A DNA stretch of 64,000 bases from Lutibacter oceani (GTDB lineage Bacteria; Bacteroidota; Bacteroidia; Flavobacteriales; Flavobacteriaceae): NCBI RefSeq assembly GCF_003384935.1, contig NZ_QTTQ01000010.1, positions 620,001-684,000 of the forward strand, written 5' to 3'. The translations under genes were made by a program, and so were the position numbers. Below, one piece after another: positions 19,004-26,674 of this stretch (the stretch's first letter is position 1; the number at the start of each line of letters is the position of its first letter). The notes under the pieces were generated by a model. The model had not been told where the DNA came from. It did no database searches and was given only the letters and a program-made list of their open reading frames with translations.

Positions 19004-19015
19004 TTATCCTACCGC

Positions 19016-19096
19016 ACTTCATTCTACTTCACTCTAATCGCTTTAACTACTGTTTTACAATTACTTACACTTTTCAACTTAATTTTACTTCACTTA
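19016..19096. promoter_or_regulatory. ACTTCA repeats next to the left end, candidate recombinase arm sites
   Basis: ACTTCATTCT (19016-19025) and ACTTCACTCT (19026-19035) lie in tandem, with a third copy ACTTCACTTA at 19087-19096. The third overlaps a CACTT/AAGTG dyad (19091-19104). They lie between the attachment core and the recombinase gene, where arm-type binding sites are expected. Confidence 0.4.
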
Positions 19097-19119
19097 TAAA
19101 AGTGTTTATTTACTAAAAT

Positions 19120-19139
19120 ATTATGCAAATATTATGCAA
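19120..19139. repeat. Left copy of a 20-bp terminal direct repeat
   Basis: ATTATGCAAATATTATGCAA is itself a tandem of ATTATGCAA. The identical 20-mer, in the same orientation, is at 28824-28843 inside the right end. It is probably a binding site for the recombinase or an excision factor. Confidence 0.65.
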
Positions 19140-19170
19140 ATGATTACATTTAACTTTTCAAACTAATGCT

Positions 19171-20433
19171 ATGGATTTTAGAATTTCACTATATCTTGAC
19201 AAAAGAAAGTCAAAGAAGAATACTCCTAACCTATTCCCTGTTAAATTACAGCTCTATTCTGTAATCACCAAGAAGCAAAAATTTTTTGGTACAGGTATAG
19301 ACTTATCTAAGGATGATTTTGAAGATATATTCAATTCAGATAAAAGTGTACGAGGTAAAAAAAATGAAATAAAAGTATTCCTTCAGAACATTCTAAGTAG
19401 AGCTAACAAAGTTGCTATGGACTTATCCCCTTTTTCATTTGAATCCTTTGAAAAAAAGATGTTCAGAAGAAAAGGTGCTAGTATTAATATTCAATATCAC
19501 TATAACAACAAGATAGATGTACTAACTAAAAACGATCAAATTTCTACTGCTAGTAACTATCGCTTAAGTCTTAAGTCCTTGAACAATTTTTTAATTGCTA
19601 AATCTAAGGGTAACATTAAAAATTTAACATTTTACGATATTACAACTGACTGGTTAAATAAATATGAAAGTTATATGATTAAAGACGTTGATAAAAGCAG
19701 AACTACTGTTTCAATGTACCTAAGAGCATTAAGAACTATTTTCAATGATGCCATCAATGAAAATGAAATTAAACGTGAAACCTATCCTTTTGGCAAAGGA
19801 AAAGGCAAATATCAAATTCCAACATCAACAGGAACTAAGAAGGCTCTTTCAAGAGAACAGTTGAAAATTTTATTTAACGCTAATACAATCACTCCTGAAG
19901 AAGAAAGGGCTAAAGATTTCTGGTTTTTTAGTTACGCCTGTAGTGGTATGAATATTAAAGATATTGCACTTTTGAAGTATAAAAACATTGATGATGGAAA
20001 TATCAGATATTACAGAGCCAAAACTATCAATACAAAAAAAGGAAATCTAAAAGAAATTAATGTTCCGCTGAATGATTATGCAAGAGGAGTTATACTTAAA
20101 TATGGTAATGAACATAAAAACCCTGATCAAGTTATATTTCCTATATTATTAAATGAAGACGATGCTTTGAAACAACGGCGCAAGGTTAAAAACTTTACCA
20201 GTCTTATAAACCTTCACTTTAATAAAGTTGCAAAAAGAGAAGGATTTGAATTTAAAATAAGTTCGTACTGGGCCCGCCACTCCTTTGCAACTGTCTCTAT
20301 ACAAAAAGGTGCTTCAATGGAATTTATAAGCGAAGCTCTAAACCATAGTAGCCTTAGTGTTACAAAAAACTATTTTGCTGGATTTGAAGACAAGGATAAG
20401 AAAGAATTTGCTGATAAACTGATGGACTTTTAA
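19171..20433 (+). CDS. int: Tyrosine recombinase / integrase of the Bacteroidetes type
   Basis: This 420-residue protein has an N-terminal arm-binding domain (about 1-60), a SAM-like core-binding domain (about 100-215) and a C-terminal catalytic domain. Visible catalytic-region elements are SSYWARHSFAT at about residues 364-374, LNHSS near 390 and the nucleophile Tyr near 401 in KNYFAGF. The first conserved Arg (box I) is not where expected: the segment reads CSGMNIKDIA, with Asn in the position usually held by Arg. CTnDOT integrase is a known example of a family member lacking this Arg. It lies 167 bp inside the left attachment site and should catalyse integration into and excision from the tRNA-Arg gene. 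Confidence 0.95.
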   Translation: MDFRISLYLDKRKSKKNTPNLFPVKLQLYSVITKKQKFFGTGIDLSKDDFEDIFNSDKSVRGKKNEIKVFLQNILSRANKVAMDLSPFSFESFEKKMFRRKGASINIQYHYNNKIDVLTKNDQISTASNYRLSLKSLNNFLIAKSKGNIKNLTFYDITTDWLNKYESYMIKDVDKSRTTVSMYLRALRTIFNDAINENEIKRETYPFGKGKGKYQIPTSTGTKKALSREQLKILFNANTITPEEERAKDFWFFSYACSGMNIKDIALLKYKNIDDGNIRYYRAKTINTKKGNLKEINVPLNDYARGVILKYGNEHKNPDQVIFPILLNEDDALKQRRKVKNFTSLINLHFNKVAKREGFEFKISSYWARHSFATVSIQKGASMEFISEALNHSSLSVTKNYFAGFEDKDKKEFADKLMDF

Positions 20434-20448
20434 AAAAATAACGCTGCT

Positions 20449-21411
20449 ATGTATAATTTCACGGATCTAATTGCTAAATCATATATTGAGTACACAATAA
20501 GAAGAAACGATAATATTGCACATTTTTTCTATTATAATTTTCTAAGATTTACCTATTCAAGAAATTCAAAACCTATTTTTGGACAAAATGAATTTTTTAA
20601 ATTATTAATCAATGAAATTAATAGTTTAATCAATATAACATATTCCAGTAATCAATACATTGAGAAGTTTGAGGATAAATATTTTGAAACAATAAGGTTA
20701 GAAAAAGATTTTGAATCTTATGAACGATCCAAACAGAAAGAAGATCAATTGATAGCGGATGATTTAGGTTTTATAGGTGAAGTTAAACGTAATAACTGGG
20801 AAAAGTGTACAAATGCAAAGGAATTAATTAAGGCGTTAGAAAATGGGTTAATCTTAAGCGATCCTATAACATTTATTTCAGAGATTAAAGAAATACAATC
20901 TGGAGATCTTGTTCTAAGAAAATCAAAGCTAGAATATTTAAAATCTGAAGCTGAAAGAGCTAGCGATGCAGAAAGTATTGAAGATCTTGACACTAATGTT
21001 TCCTCTACGACTATCTTAATAAAATCTAACAGTGATACAGAAACCTTTATTAAGGTTAATGAGGCTTTTAGATTCACACTAACTGACGATCCTTGGCAGA
21101 AGAAGCAAATATTATCTCATCAAGATTATAACAGCCTTGTTATTTGGGTAACTGAATACTTTGAAAAAAGTTTTACGATACCTGAAATTAAGGAACCTAT
21201 TAAGAAATTATACACAGCTAAGGGAAATATTGTCCAAGCGTTTAAAGATTTATTTGCCGAATTACACCCAAGTTTATCTAAATCCAAACCTGAAAGCTAT
21301 TTTAAGTTAATAAGTTCGTGTTTTGTTCTATTTAGTGATAAGACACGCAAACAAATTGACGGGGCAAAACCCTCTAAAGATTATGATTATATAGTAAAGA
21401 AAATTCCTTAA
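20449..21411 (+). CDS. Unknown protein of the integrated element
   Basis: I do not recognise this 320-residue protein. It is charged and predicted soluble, with no signal peptide and no obvious enzyme motif. A central Lys/Glu-rich segment (about residues 85-200) looks helical. It begins 15 bp after the recombinase stop and on the same strand, so it is likely co-transcribed. Its position between recombinase and HTH gene suggests a role in the element's transfer or control rather than cargo, but this is inference from position only. Confidence 0.75.
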   Translation: MYNFTDLIAKSYIEYTIRRNDNIAHFFYYNFLRFTYSRNSKPIFGQNEFFKLLINEINSLINITYSSNQYIEKFEDKYFETIRLEKDFESYERSKQKEDQLIADDLGFIGEVKRNNWEKCTNAKELIKALENGLILSDPITFISEIKEIQSGDLVLRKSKLEYLKSEAERASDAESIEDLDTNVSSTTILIKSNSDTETFIKVNEAFRFTLTDDPWQKKQILSHQDYNSLVIWVTEYFEKSFTIPEIKEPIKKLYTAKGNIVQAFKDLFAELHPSLSKSKPESYFKLISSCFVLFSDKTRKQIDGAKPSKDYDYIVKKIP

Positions 21412-21423
21412 AACAATAATTCC

Positions 21424-21456
21424 CGTAAACTCGTATTTTATTCTCGTAAACTCGTA
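21424..21456. promoter_or_regulatory. Paired 12-bp direct repeats upstream of the HTH gene
   Basis: CGTAAACTCGTA occurs at 21424-21435 and again at 21445-21456, exactly 21 bp apart (two helical turns), so both copies lie on one face of the DNA. They lie 35-67 bp upstream of a promoter -7 box and are probably a regulator's binding site. Confidence 0.55.
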
Positions 21457-21490
21457 ACATAATTCGTTATATATCAGTAAGTTACTTATG

Positions 21491-21526
21491 TAATTTTGCC
21501 GTGTCAACGCAATTAAGCGTCTGACA
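21491..21526 (+). promoter_or_regulatory. Promoter -7 box and 5' leader hairpin of the HTH-DUF3987 operon
   Basis: TAATTTTG (21491-21498) fits the TAnnTTTG box, although no clean -33 TTTG is seen. Immediately after it, TGTCAACGC / GCGTCTGACA (21502-21526) forms a 9-bp stem with one bulge around AATTAA. The hairpin would lie at the very 5' end of the mRNA, about 17 nt before the ATG at 21544, or could be a DNA operator. Confidence 0.5.
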
Positions 21527-21543
21527 TAAAAATATAATCAATT

Positions 21544-21879
21544 ATGTTAAAATTAACAATCGACTCACTGCCTGAAGCAGTGCAAGAGTTAAATGCAAAG
21601 ATGGACATTATTACTATGTTGCTCCAATCTGCGAAACCTACTGAAAAGAAAAACGATCTTCTTAACATTCAAGAAGCAGCAACTTTTTTAAACTTATCTA
21701 AAGCTACTTTGTACAACAAGGTTAGCAAAAGAGAACTACCTGTTATGAAACAAGGCAAAAGACTTTATTTCTCTAGAGAAGAACTTACTAGCTACATTAA
21801 GTCGGGGAAGGTTCTTTCAGACCGAGAGATTGAAGATCAAGCCAACAATTATTTATCTAACTATAAAAAAATTGCATAA
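21544..21879 (+). CDS. Helix-turn-helix protein, excisionase-like (MerR/HTH_17 type)
   Basis: This 111-residue protein has a winged HTH at about residues 40-85: LLNIQEAATFLNLSKATLYN, then a wing with QGKRLYFSREELTSYI. This is the layout of excisionase/HTH_17 proteins. The N-terminal 35 residues look like a short helical extension. Small proteins of this kind stand directly before DUF3987 genes in Bacteroidetes mobile elements and act in excision or regulation. Its stop overlaps the next start by one base (TAATG), so the two are translationally coupled. Confidence 0.85.
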   Translation: MLKLTIDSLPEAVQELNAKMDIITMLLQSAKPTEKKNDLLNIQEAATFLNLSKATLYNKVSKRELPVMKQGKRLYFSREELTSYIKSGKVLSDREIEDQANNYLSNYKKIA

Positions 21880-23252
21880 TGGATAATTCGACAAATAAAA
21901 ATCAAGGTAATGAAGATAAATTACCTACTTTTCCAGACACCTTATATCCTCAACTTCCTCAATTTCTGCAAGACGCTGTTTCACACGCAACTTCAAATCA
22001 GGAAAGAGATATGCTTTTATTAGGCGCAATTACAAGTATCAGTTCGTGCATCCCAAAAGTTTATGGTATTTATGATAAGGATAAAGTCTATTCAAATTTG
22101 TATTTATTTGTAACAGCTCCTGCTTCCTCAGGAAAAGGGAAATTAAATAAGTCAAGGTTGATCATAAATAAAATACATAAATCTTTAAGAGCTGAAATGG
22201 AATCTCTAAATGAGGATTACAAAAAAGATCTTGCATATTATAATAAGAACAAGAAAAATAATAGTGACTTAGTTAGACCAAAAAAACCAACAGAAAAAAT
22301 GTTGTTTATTCCCGCTAATAATAGTAGTACAGGGATGTTTCAATTACTCAATGATAATGATGAAAAGGGTATTATTTTCGAAACAGAAGGAGATACCTTA
22401 ACACAAGCATTTAAGTCAGATTATGGAGATTATAGTGATGGATTTAGAAAAGCATTTCATCACGAACCAATAACATATTTCAGAAGAACTGATCGGGAGT
22501 ATGTTGAGATTGAAAAACCAAAATTATCTGTAGTATTATCCGGAACACCTGGGCAGGTTATTTCTTTAATACCAAGAGCTGAAGATGGCCTATTTAGTAG
22601 GTTTATGTTTTATTATCTTGTTATGAAATCTGAATGGATTAACCCATATGATAAAAGTGATACTGAGGATCTTGATTTAAAATACAAGAAATTAGGGGAT
22701 AACTTCTTTGAGTTTTATAAATTGCTTAATGATAGCGATGAAATCAAAATTAGTATTAGTGATGTTCAAGGTGAGAAATCATTTGAATACTTCTCTAAAT
22801 TACAAGCAAAGTATGAAAATATCGATTCAGATGGATTTATTGCTAATGTAAGACGATTGGGACTTATTTCTTTTAGGCTTATAATGATTCTAACAACACT
22901 TAGAATAATGGAAGATGGTAGTGATGTACCTAATGAAAGAGAATGTTCAGATATTGATTATGATAGCGTTCTTAAAATGATCCCAATTCTTACACATCAT
23001 AGTCGTAAAGTATTTTTTACTTTGAATAAAGTAGAGAAACCAGCTGGTCATAAAAGTTCGAAGGAAGAGTTTATTGAAGCATTACCGAAAACATTTTCTC
23101 GGAAAGATTATATTAGTATCGCAAAAAACAAAGGGATTAAAGATAAAACAGCCGAAGGTTATATATCAAAATTAGTGAAGGACGGCATCTTATATAAAAA
23201 GTCGCACAATAATTATATAAATACTTTATTTCCAGAAGATGGGGAATCTTAG
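21879..23252 (+). CDS. DUF3987 primase/helicase-like protein
   Basis: This 457-residue protein matches the DUF3987 family: PTFPDTLYPQLPQFLQDAV at the N-terminus, a P-loop-like segment FVTAPASSGKGKL at about residues 83-95, then GIIFETEGDTLTQAF and VVLSGTPGQV typical of the ATPase core. A winged-helix-like C-terminus (RKDYISIAKNKGIKDKTAEGYI) follows. Members are found in integrative elements and are thought to act in replication or transfer; the exact activity is unproven. A 17-bp stretch of its coding DNA (21943-21959) is repeated exactly in the non-coding region at 27168-27184. A 9-bp repeat array starts on its stop codon. Confidence 0.88.
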   Translation: MDNSTNKNQGNEDKLPTFPDTLYPQLPQFLQDAVSHATSNQERDMLLLGAITSISSCIPKVYGIYDKDKVYSNLYLFVTAPASSGKGKLNKSRLIINKIHKSLRAEMESLNEDYKKDLAYYNKNKKNNSDLVRPKKPTEKMLFIPANNSSTGMFQLLNDNDEKGIIFETEGDTLTQAFKSDYGDYSDGFRKAFHHEPITYFRRTDREYVEIEKPKLSVVLSGTPGQVISLIPRAEDGLFSRFMFYYLVMKSEWINPYDKSDTEDLDLKYKKLGDNFFEFYKLLNDSDEIKISISDVQGEKSFEYFSKLQAKYENIDSDGFIANVRRLGLISFRLIMILTTLRIMEDGSDVPNERECSDIDYDSVLKMIPILTHHSRKVFFTLNKVEKPAGHKSSKEEFIEALPKTFSRKDYISIAKNKGIKDKTAEGYISKLVKDGILYKKSHNNYINTLFPEDGES

Positions 23253-23312
23253 GAAGTTGAGGAAATAAAGGAAATATCCTTAAAACCCTCAGAATCCTGT
23301 AATTCCTAAGTA
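23250..23312. repeat. 9-bp phased repeat array 1 (three forward, four inverted units)
   Basis: Seven 9-bp units run without a gap. TAGGAAGTT, GAGGAAATA and AAGGAAATA are followed by TCCTTAAAA, CCCTCAGAA, TCCTGTAAT and TCCTAAGTA. The AGGA cores at 23251, 23260 and 23269 mirror the TCCT cores at 23277, 23286 (CCCT), 23295 and 23304. The block is an imperfect palindrome, with CTTAGGAA (23248) and TTCCTAAG (23303) near its edges. It shares AGGAAGTTGAGGA with arrays at 27172-27207 (inverted) and 27477-27512. Confidence 0.8.
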
Positions 23313-23326
23313 GTCCAAATGGCAAT

Positions 23327-23398
23327 AAAAAAACCCACTTCTTTAGAGAGGTGGGTAAATTGCTATGAAAAAGATCGACAAACTAATAGTCTGTCTTC
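23327..23398 (-). ncRNA. Candidate minus-strand small RNA with intrinsic terminator
   Basis: On the minus strand, a TATATTTG box (23412-23405) is followed by about 70 bp. These contain a 7-bp hairpin around TATTA (23395-23377, one G-U pair) and then a strong terminator: CCCAC/GTGGG stem at 23355-23334 and seven T at 23333-23327. The first hairpin pairs better as minus-strand RNA (G-U) than as plus-strand RNA (A-C mismatch). On the plus strand the terminator hairpin has no T-run. No minus-strand gene is near, so the terminator implies a short stand-alone transcript. No clean -33 box is visible and the RNA's expression is unproven. Confidence 0.45.
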
Positions 23399-23468
23399 CA
23401 GTAACAAATATAATATAAATCACTATAAATTCCTATGATAATTTATTAATTTAGCATAAATAAAATCA

Positions 23469-24059
23469 ATGAAAAATAAATTCAAAATTACCGGCCTTTT
23501 CTACGAATTACAAGGCTATAAATTCCGAAAGTACTTAGATATTAAAAAAGTAAAAAAAAGCCCTAAAACACCTGATTTAATGGTAGTAATGATGAACCCT
23601 GGTAGCTCCAGAAGTATTGACGGAATAGATAATAATACCATAGCTTCTGAAGCTATACCTGACAGAACTCAGAGCCAGATAATGGAGGTGATGTTGAATG
23701 CTGGATATGAATATTGCAGAGTTTTAAACCTATCAGATATCCGTGAGCCAAAGAGTAATTTGTTTTATAAGAAAATGGCAGAGTTAGAGGCTAAAGGTAT
23801 TGCACACTCTATATTTGATGATAGCAGAAAAGAAGATTTTAACAGCTTATGGATACCTAATATCCCTGTAATCTATGGCTGGGGAGTAAATGATCATTTA
23901 AAGCCTTTAGCTGTAAAAGCTATAGCGGCGTGTAATGCTTCAAACACCTACGGTATTTTAAAGCCTAATACTAATTGGGCTTATTACCATCCACTACCTC
24001 CAATATATATAAAGCAAAAAGAATGGGTTGAAGTTGTCTCGAAGCAATTAATACTTTGA
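23469..24059 (+). CDS. DUF1643-like protein
   Basis: This 196-residue protein resembles the DUF1643 family. It has VVMMNPGSSRSIDGIDNNTI near residues 38-57 (the family's MNPS-type segment), then RVLNLSDIREPKSNLFY and PVIYGWGVNDHLKPLA with the conserved GWG. Proteins of this family are often carried on phages and mobile elements; their function is not known to me with certainty. It has no signal peptide or membrane segment. It stands alone on the plus strand between the candidate small RNA and the methyltransferase gene, with 189 bp of non-coding DNA after it. Confidence 0.65.
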   Translation: MKNKFKITGLFYELQGYKFRKYLDIKKVKKSPKTPDLMVVMMNPGSSRSIDGIDNNTIASEAIPDRTQSQIMEVMLNAGYEYCRVLNLSDIREPKSNLFYKKMAELEAKGIAHSIFDDSRKEDFNSLWIPNIPVIYGWGVNDHLKPLAVKAIAACNASNTYGILKPNTNWAYYHPLPPIYIKQKEWVEVVSKQLIL

Positions 24060-24248
24060 TTAGCCCATTAGTAATTTTAATCGGCTTAATATTAGTTCTA
24101 CATCAATAAGTAGCTTTACTTTTCAATTAGTTTATCAATTAAATAATTTTTTTATGTAAAAAATCTAAATCTTGAATTGTAACCAAAAAAGAAAATTAAA
24201 ATGACTAAATTAGCCGCTTAAGTTTTACATTTTTATATTACAAAGATT

Positions 24249-25853
24249 TTGATAAAAGAAAAATTAATTAGTCCCAATAAGTTACCATTTTTACAATCAC
24301 AGATTCTACAAATTATATATATAGACATTAGTCTGAACCAAAAAACATCGTTAGAAAATATTTACAAGGTTACGGATTATAAACCAAACAGTAAGATCTT
24401 AAATGATGCGATCAAAGCGTTAAATACTAAAAAATTTCTAATTGGTGATTTAGATAAAGGTTATGCTATTCCTGAAGAAAGATTAGGGTTATTCAATTCT
24501 ATTATTAAAAAGAATGATTATGTTCACAAGATTTATTCGGAGAATATTCTTTCATTAGAATATTCGAATCGAAGAAGGAAAAACAAATTACATAATAAAA
24601 CTACACTTTTTAACAACGATAATCATAGTAATAGTACAATTAGTCAGTATAATAATGGCGGTATATGTCATAGATGGTATAATTATCTAGAAGATTTCCC
24701 ATACTATTTAATTGAAGAAAAAATTAAAGAATATGGATTAAATGAATCTTCCCTCATAGTAGAACCATTTGCAGGAAGTGGAACGACAAATGTTTCATCT
24801 AAAATGTTTAATATTAGGTCTTATGGTTTTGATGCTAACCCATTAATGGCATTTATTTCTGAGGTAAAAACAAATTGGGATATTGATTTAACAACATTTA
24901 AAAAAGAAGTTTTAAGAATCTCAAAAAAATTTTTAAAGGATATTCATCATTTTGACACTTTAAATATTGACAAAGATTTTCTTGATAAAATGCCAAAAAA
25001 GGAACTCAATCAATGGTTAAGCTTAGGTTTACAAAAAGAGGTAGTTTTATTGAAAAATCACATCAAAACAATAAAAAATAAAGGAATTAGAAAACTGTTA
25101 TTGTTATCGATGTCACGTTCAGCTCTTGATGCTTCATTTGTGGCCTTTTGTCCAGGCACGACTTTTTATCCTTTTAGAGATAAAGATGAATTTTGGGATA
25201 TTTTTACTGATAAAGTTGTAGAAGTATACAATGATTTAATAAAACTTCAGCAATTAAATATAGATTTTAAAGATGTTCAAATAATTAATGACTCTTGTCT
25301 TAATGCATCCAAATATATAGAGCAAAAGTCAATTGATTTTTTAGTTACTTCACCACCATACCCAAATGATCTCGAATATACTCGCCAAACTCGGTTGGAA
25401 TTATATCTTTTAGATTTTGTCGAGAATATGGACGATGTTCAACAGATTAAAAGAAAAATGGTAAAAGGGAGTACTAAATTGATTTATAAAGAAAGTAATT
25501 CTGCTGAACATATAAAGAAATTTAAAAGTGTTATGGAAATTTCTGATTTAATTTATGAGCAAACAAAAGATAAAAATTGGGGATTTGATTACCCTAGAAT
25601 GGTTAGAGAGTATTTTGGTGATATGTATTTATGCTTAAAAGAGTTTCTTCCTTTAATGAAAGAAGATGGACACTTTTTATTGGTTGTTGGTGATCAAACA
25701 ATTAAGGGAGTATATATTCCTGTATGTGATATTTTGATTGAAATGGCTAATAAGCTTGGTTATTCTGAAGGAAAAAAAGAACTTTTTAGAATAAGAAGAA
25801 GTACTGGTCATAACGTTGATCTACCAGAAGAAATAGTAATATTAAAAAAATAA
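24249..25853 (+). CDS. DNA methyltransferase (N4/N6 type) of a restriction-modification pair
   Basis: This 534-residue SAM-dependent DNA methyltransferase has motif I, VEPFAGSGTTN, at about residues 171-181, GFDANPL as the next acidic motif, and the catalytic motif IV TSPPYPN at about 367-373. The 190-residue gap between motifs I and IV may hold the target-recognition part. TSPPY suggests N4-cytosine or N6-adenine methylation. The N-terminal 150 residues look helical and wing-like, perhaps DNA-binding. The only suitable start is a TTG at 24249, as the first in-frame ATG is about residue 190, inside the core. It ends two bases before the endonuclease-like gene, which marks a tight operon. Confidence 0.9.
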   Translation: MIKEKLISPNKLPFLQSQILQIIYIDISLNQKTSLENIYKVTDYKPNSKILNDAIKALNTKKFLIGDLDKGYAIPEERLGLFNSIIKKNDYVHKIYSENILSLEYSNRRRKNKLHNKTTLFNNDNHSNSTISQYNNGGICHRWYNYLEDFPYYLIEEKIKEYGLNESSLIVEPFAGSGTTNVSSKMFNIRSYGFDANPLMAFISEVKTNWDIDLTTFKKEVLRISKKFLKDIHHFDTLNIDKDFLDKMPKKELNQWLSLGLQKEVVLLKNHIKTIKNKGIRKLLLLSMSRSALDASFVAFCPGTTFYPFRDKDEFWDIFTDKVVEVYNDLIKLQQLNIDFKDVQIINDSCLNASKYIEQKSIDFLVTSPPYPNDLEYTRQTRLELYLLDFVENMDDVQQIKRKMVKGSTKLIYKESNSAEHIKKFKSVMEISDLIYEQTKDKNWGFDYPRMVREYFGDMYLCLKEFLPLMKEDGHFLLVVGDQTIKGVYIPVCDILIEMANKLGYSEGKKELFRIRRSTGHNVDLPEEIVILKK

Positions 25854-25855
25854 TT

Positions 25856-26674
25856 ATGAGAAATCCAAATGAAATTTTCACTTATCCACTCGACAATGAT
25901 AGTGATAATGCACAGGAAGCAGTTAACTACTACAATTGTCGGTTCACTGGAAAAATATGTGACAAGCAAAGTAGAATGATAAACTACCCGATGGGTGTTT
26001 GCTCTGTAAATCATAGTGGGAAAAAACCGATAATTTGCCCGAATAGATTCCTAGAGGATAATATTGTCTTTACTAACATTTGTATTAGTGCATTTGGTAG
26101 CACCGACAATGTTCTTTTGTTTAAAGAAGTTAGACTAAAAGATGTTGGGACTTTTGACTTTGTTTTAGTAAAGCATAAACCTATTAGTAGTGAAGTTGAA
26201 GATTTTTGTATAGTAGAGTTTCAGTCAGATTCTACTACGGGAACTGGTAAACTGGTTAATGCTTTGAAAGATTTTATGAATGGAGATGACTTAAAGAATA
26301 AAAATTATAGTTTTGGTATGAATACATATAATACTATAAAATTATCTTATATTCAAATGTTAATTAAAGGGCAAGTTATGGAATCTTGGGATAAAAAAAT
26401 ATTTTGGGTTATGCAAGATTTTGTATTTGACAATATGGTAGATAGATTTAATTTAGCTGATTTAGATTATACCGAAGAAGACAATACTAAATATCATATT
26501 TATGATTTAGAACTAAAGGATAATTTATATAATCTAAAGTTAATTAGAAAAAAATCAACAACAATATCAAACCTTATAAAAGCATTTACGCATCAACCTA
26601 CACCAAGTATTGATAGTTTTATTAATAAATTAGAAGAGAAAATAGAATTAAAATTAGGTTTATCCTTTAAGTAA
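25856..26674 (+). CDS. NotI-like type II restriction endonuclease
   Basis: This 272-residue protein resembles the NotI endonuclease family. The N-terminus carries four spaced cysteines: C28 in YYNC, C35 in GKIC, C49 in GVCS and C61 in IICPNRF. This is the pattern expected for NotI's Cys4 iron site. The nuclease core follows, with E91, D101 (GTFDFVLV) and E121-x-Q123 in VEFQSDSTTGTG, matching the PD-(D/E)xQ variant of that family. It lies two bases after a DNA methyltransferase gene, the expected partner. The recognition site cannot be read from the sequence. I am fairly sure of the family, less so that it is active. Confidence 0.72.
   Translation: MRNPNEIFTYPLDNDSDNAQEAVNYYNCRFTGKICDKQSRMINYPMGVCSVNHSGKKPIICPNRFLEDNIVFTNICISAFGSTDNVLLFKEVRLKDVGTFDFVLVKHKPISSEVEDFCIVEFQSDSTTGTGKLVNALKDFMNGDDLKNKNYSFGMNTYNTIKLSYIQMLIKGQVMESWDKKIFWVMQDFVFDNMVDRFNLADLDYTEEDNTKYHIYDLELKDNLYNLKLIRKKSTTISNLIKAFTHQPTPSIDSFINKLEEKIELKLGLSFK

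Noticed and set aside
23250-23312. CRISPR array
   Set aside because: The repeats are 9 bp with no spacers and change orientation midway; no cas genes are present.
24201-24221. Six-codon reading frame (MTKLAA) as a leader peptide before the methyltransferase
   Set aside because: Nothing beyond the presence of ATG and TAA supports it; there is no attenuator-like hairpin after it.
25856-26674. Zinc-ribbon transcription factor
   Set aside because: The Cys spacing is too wide and irregular for a zinc ribbon, while the later D...E-x-Q core and the methyltransferase partner fit a NotI-like endonuclease.
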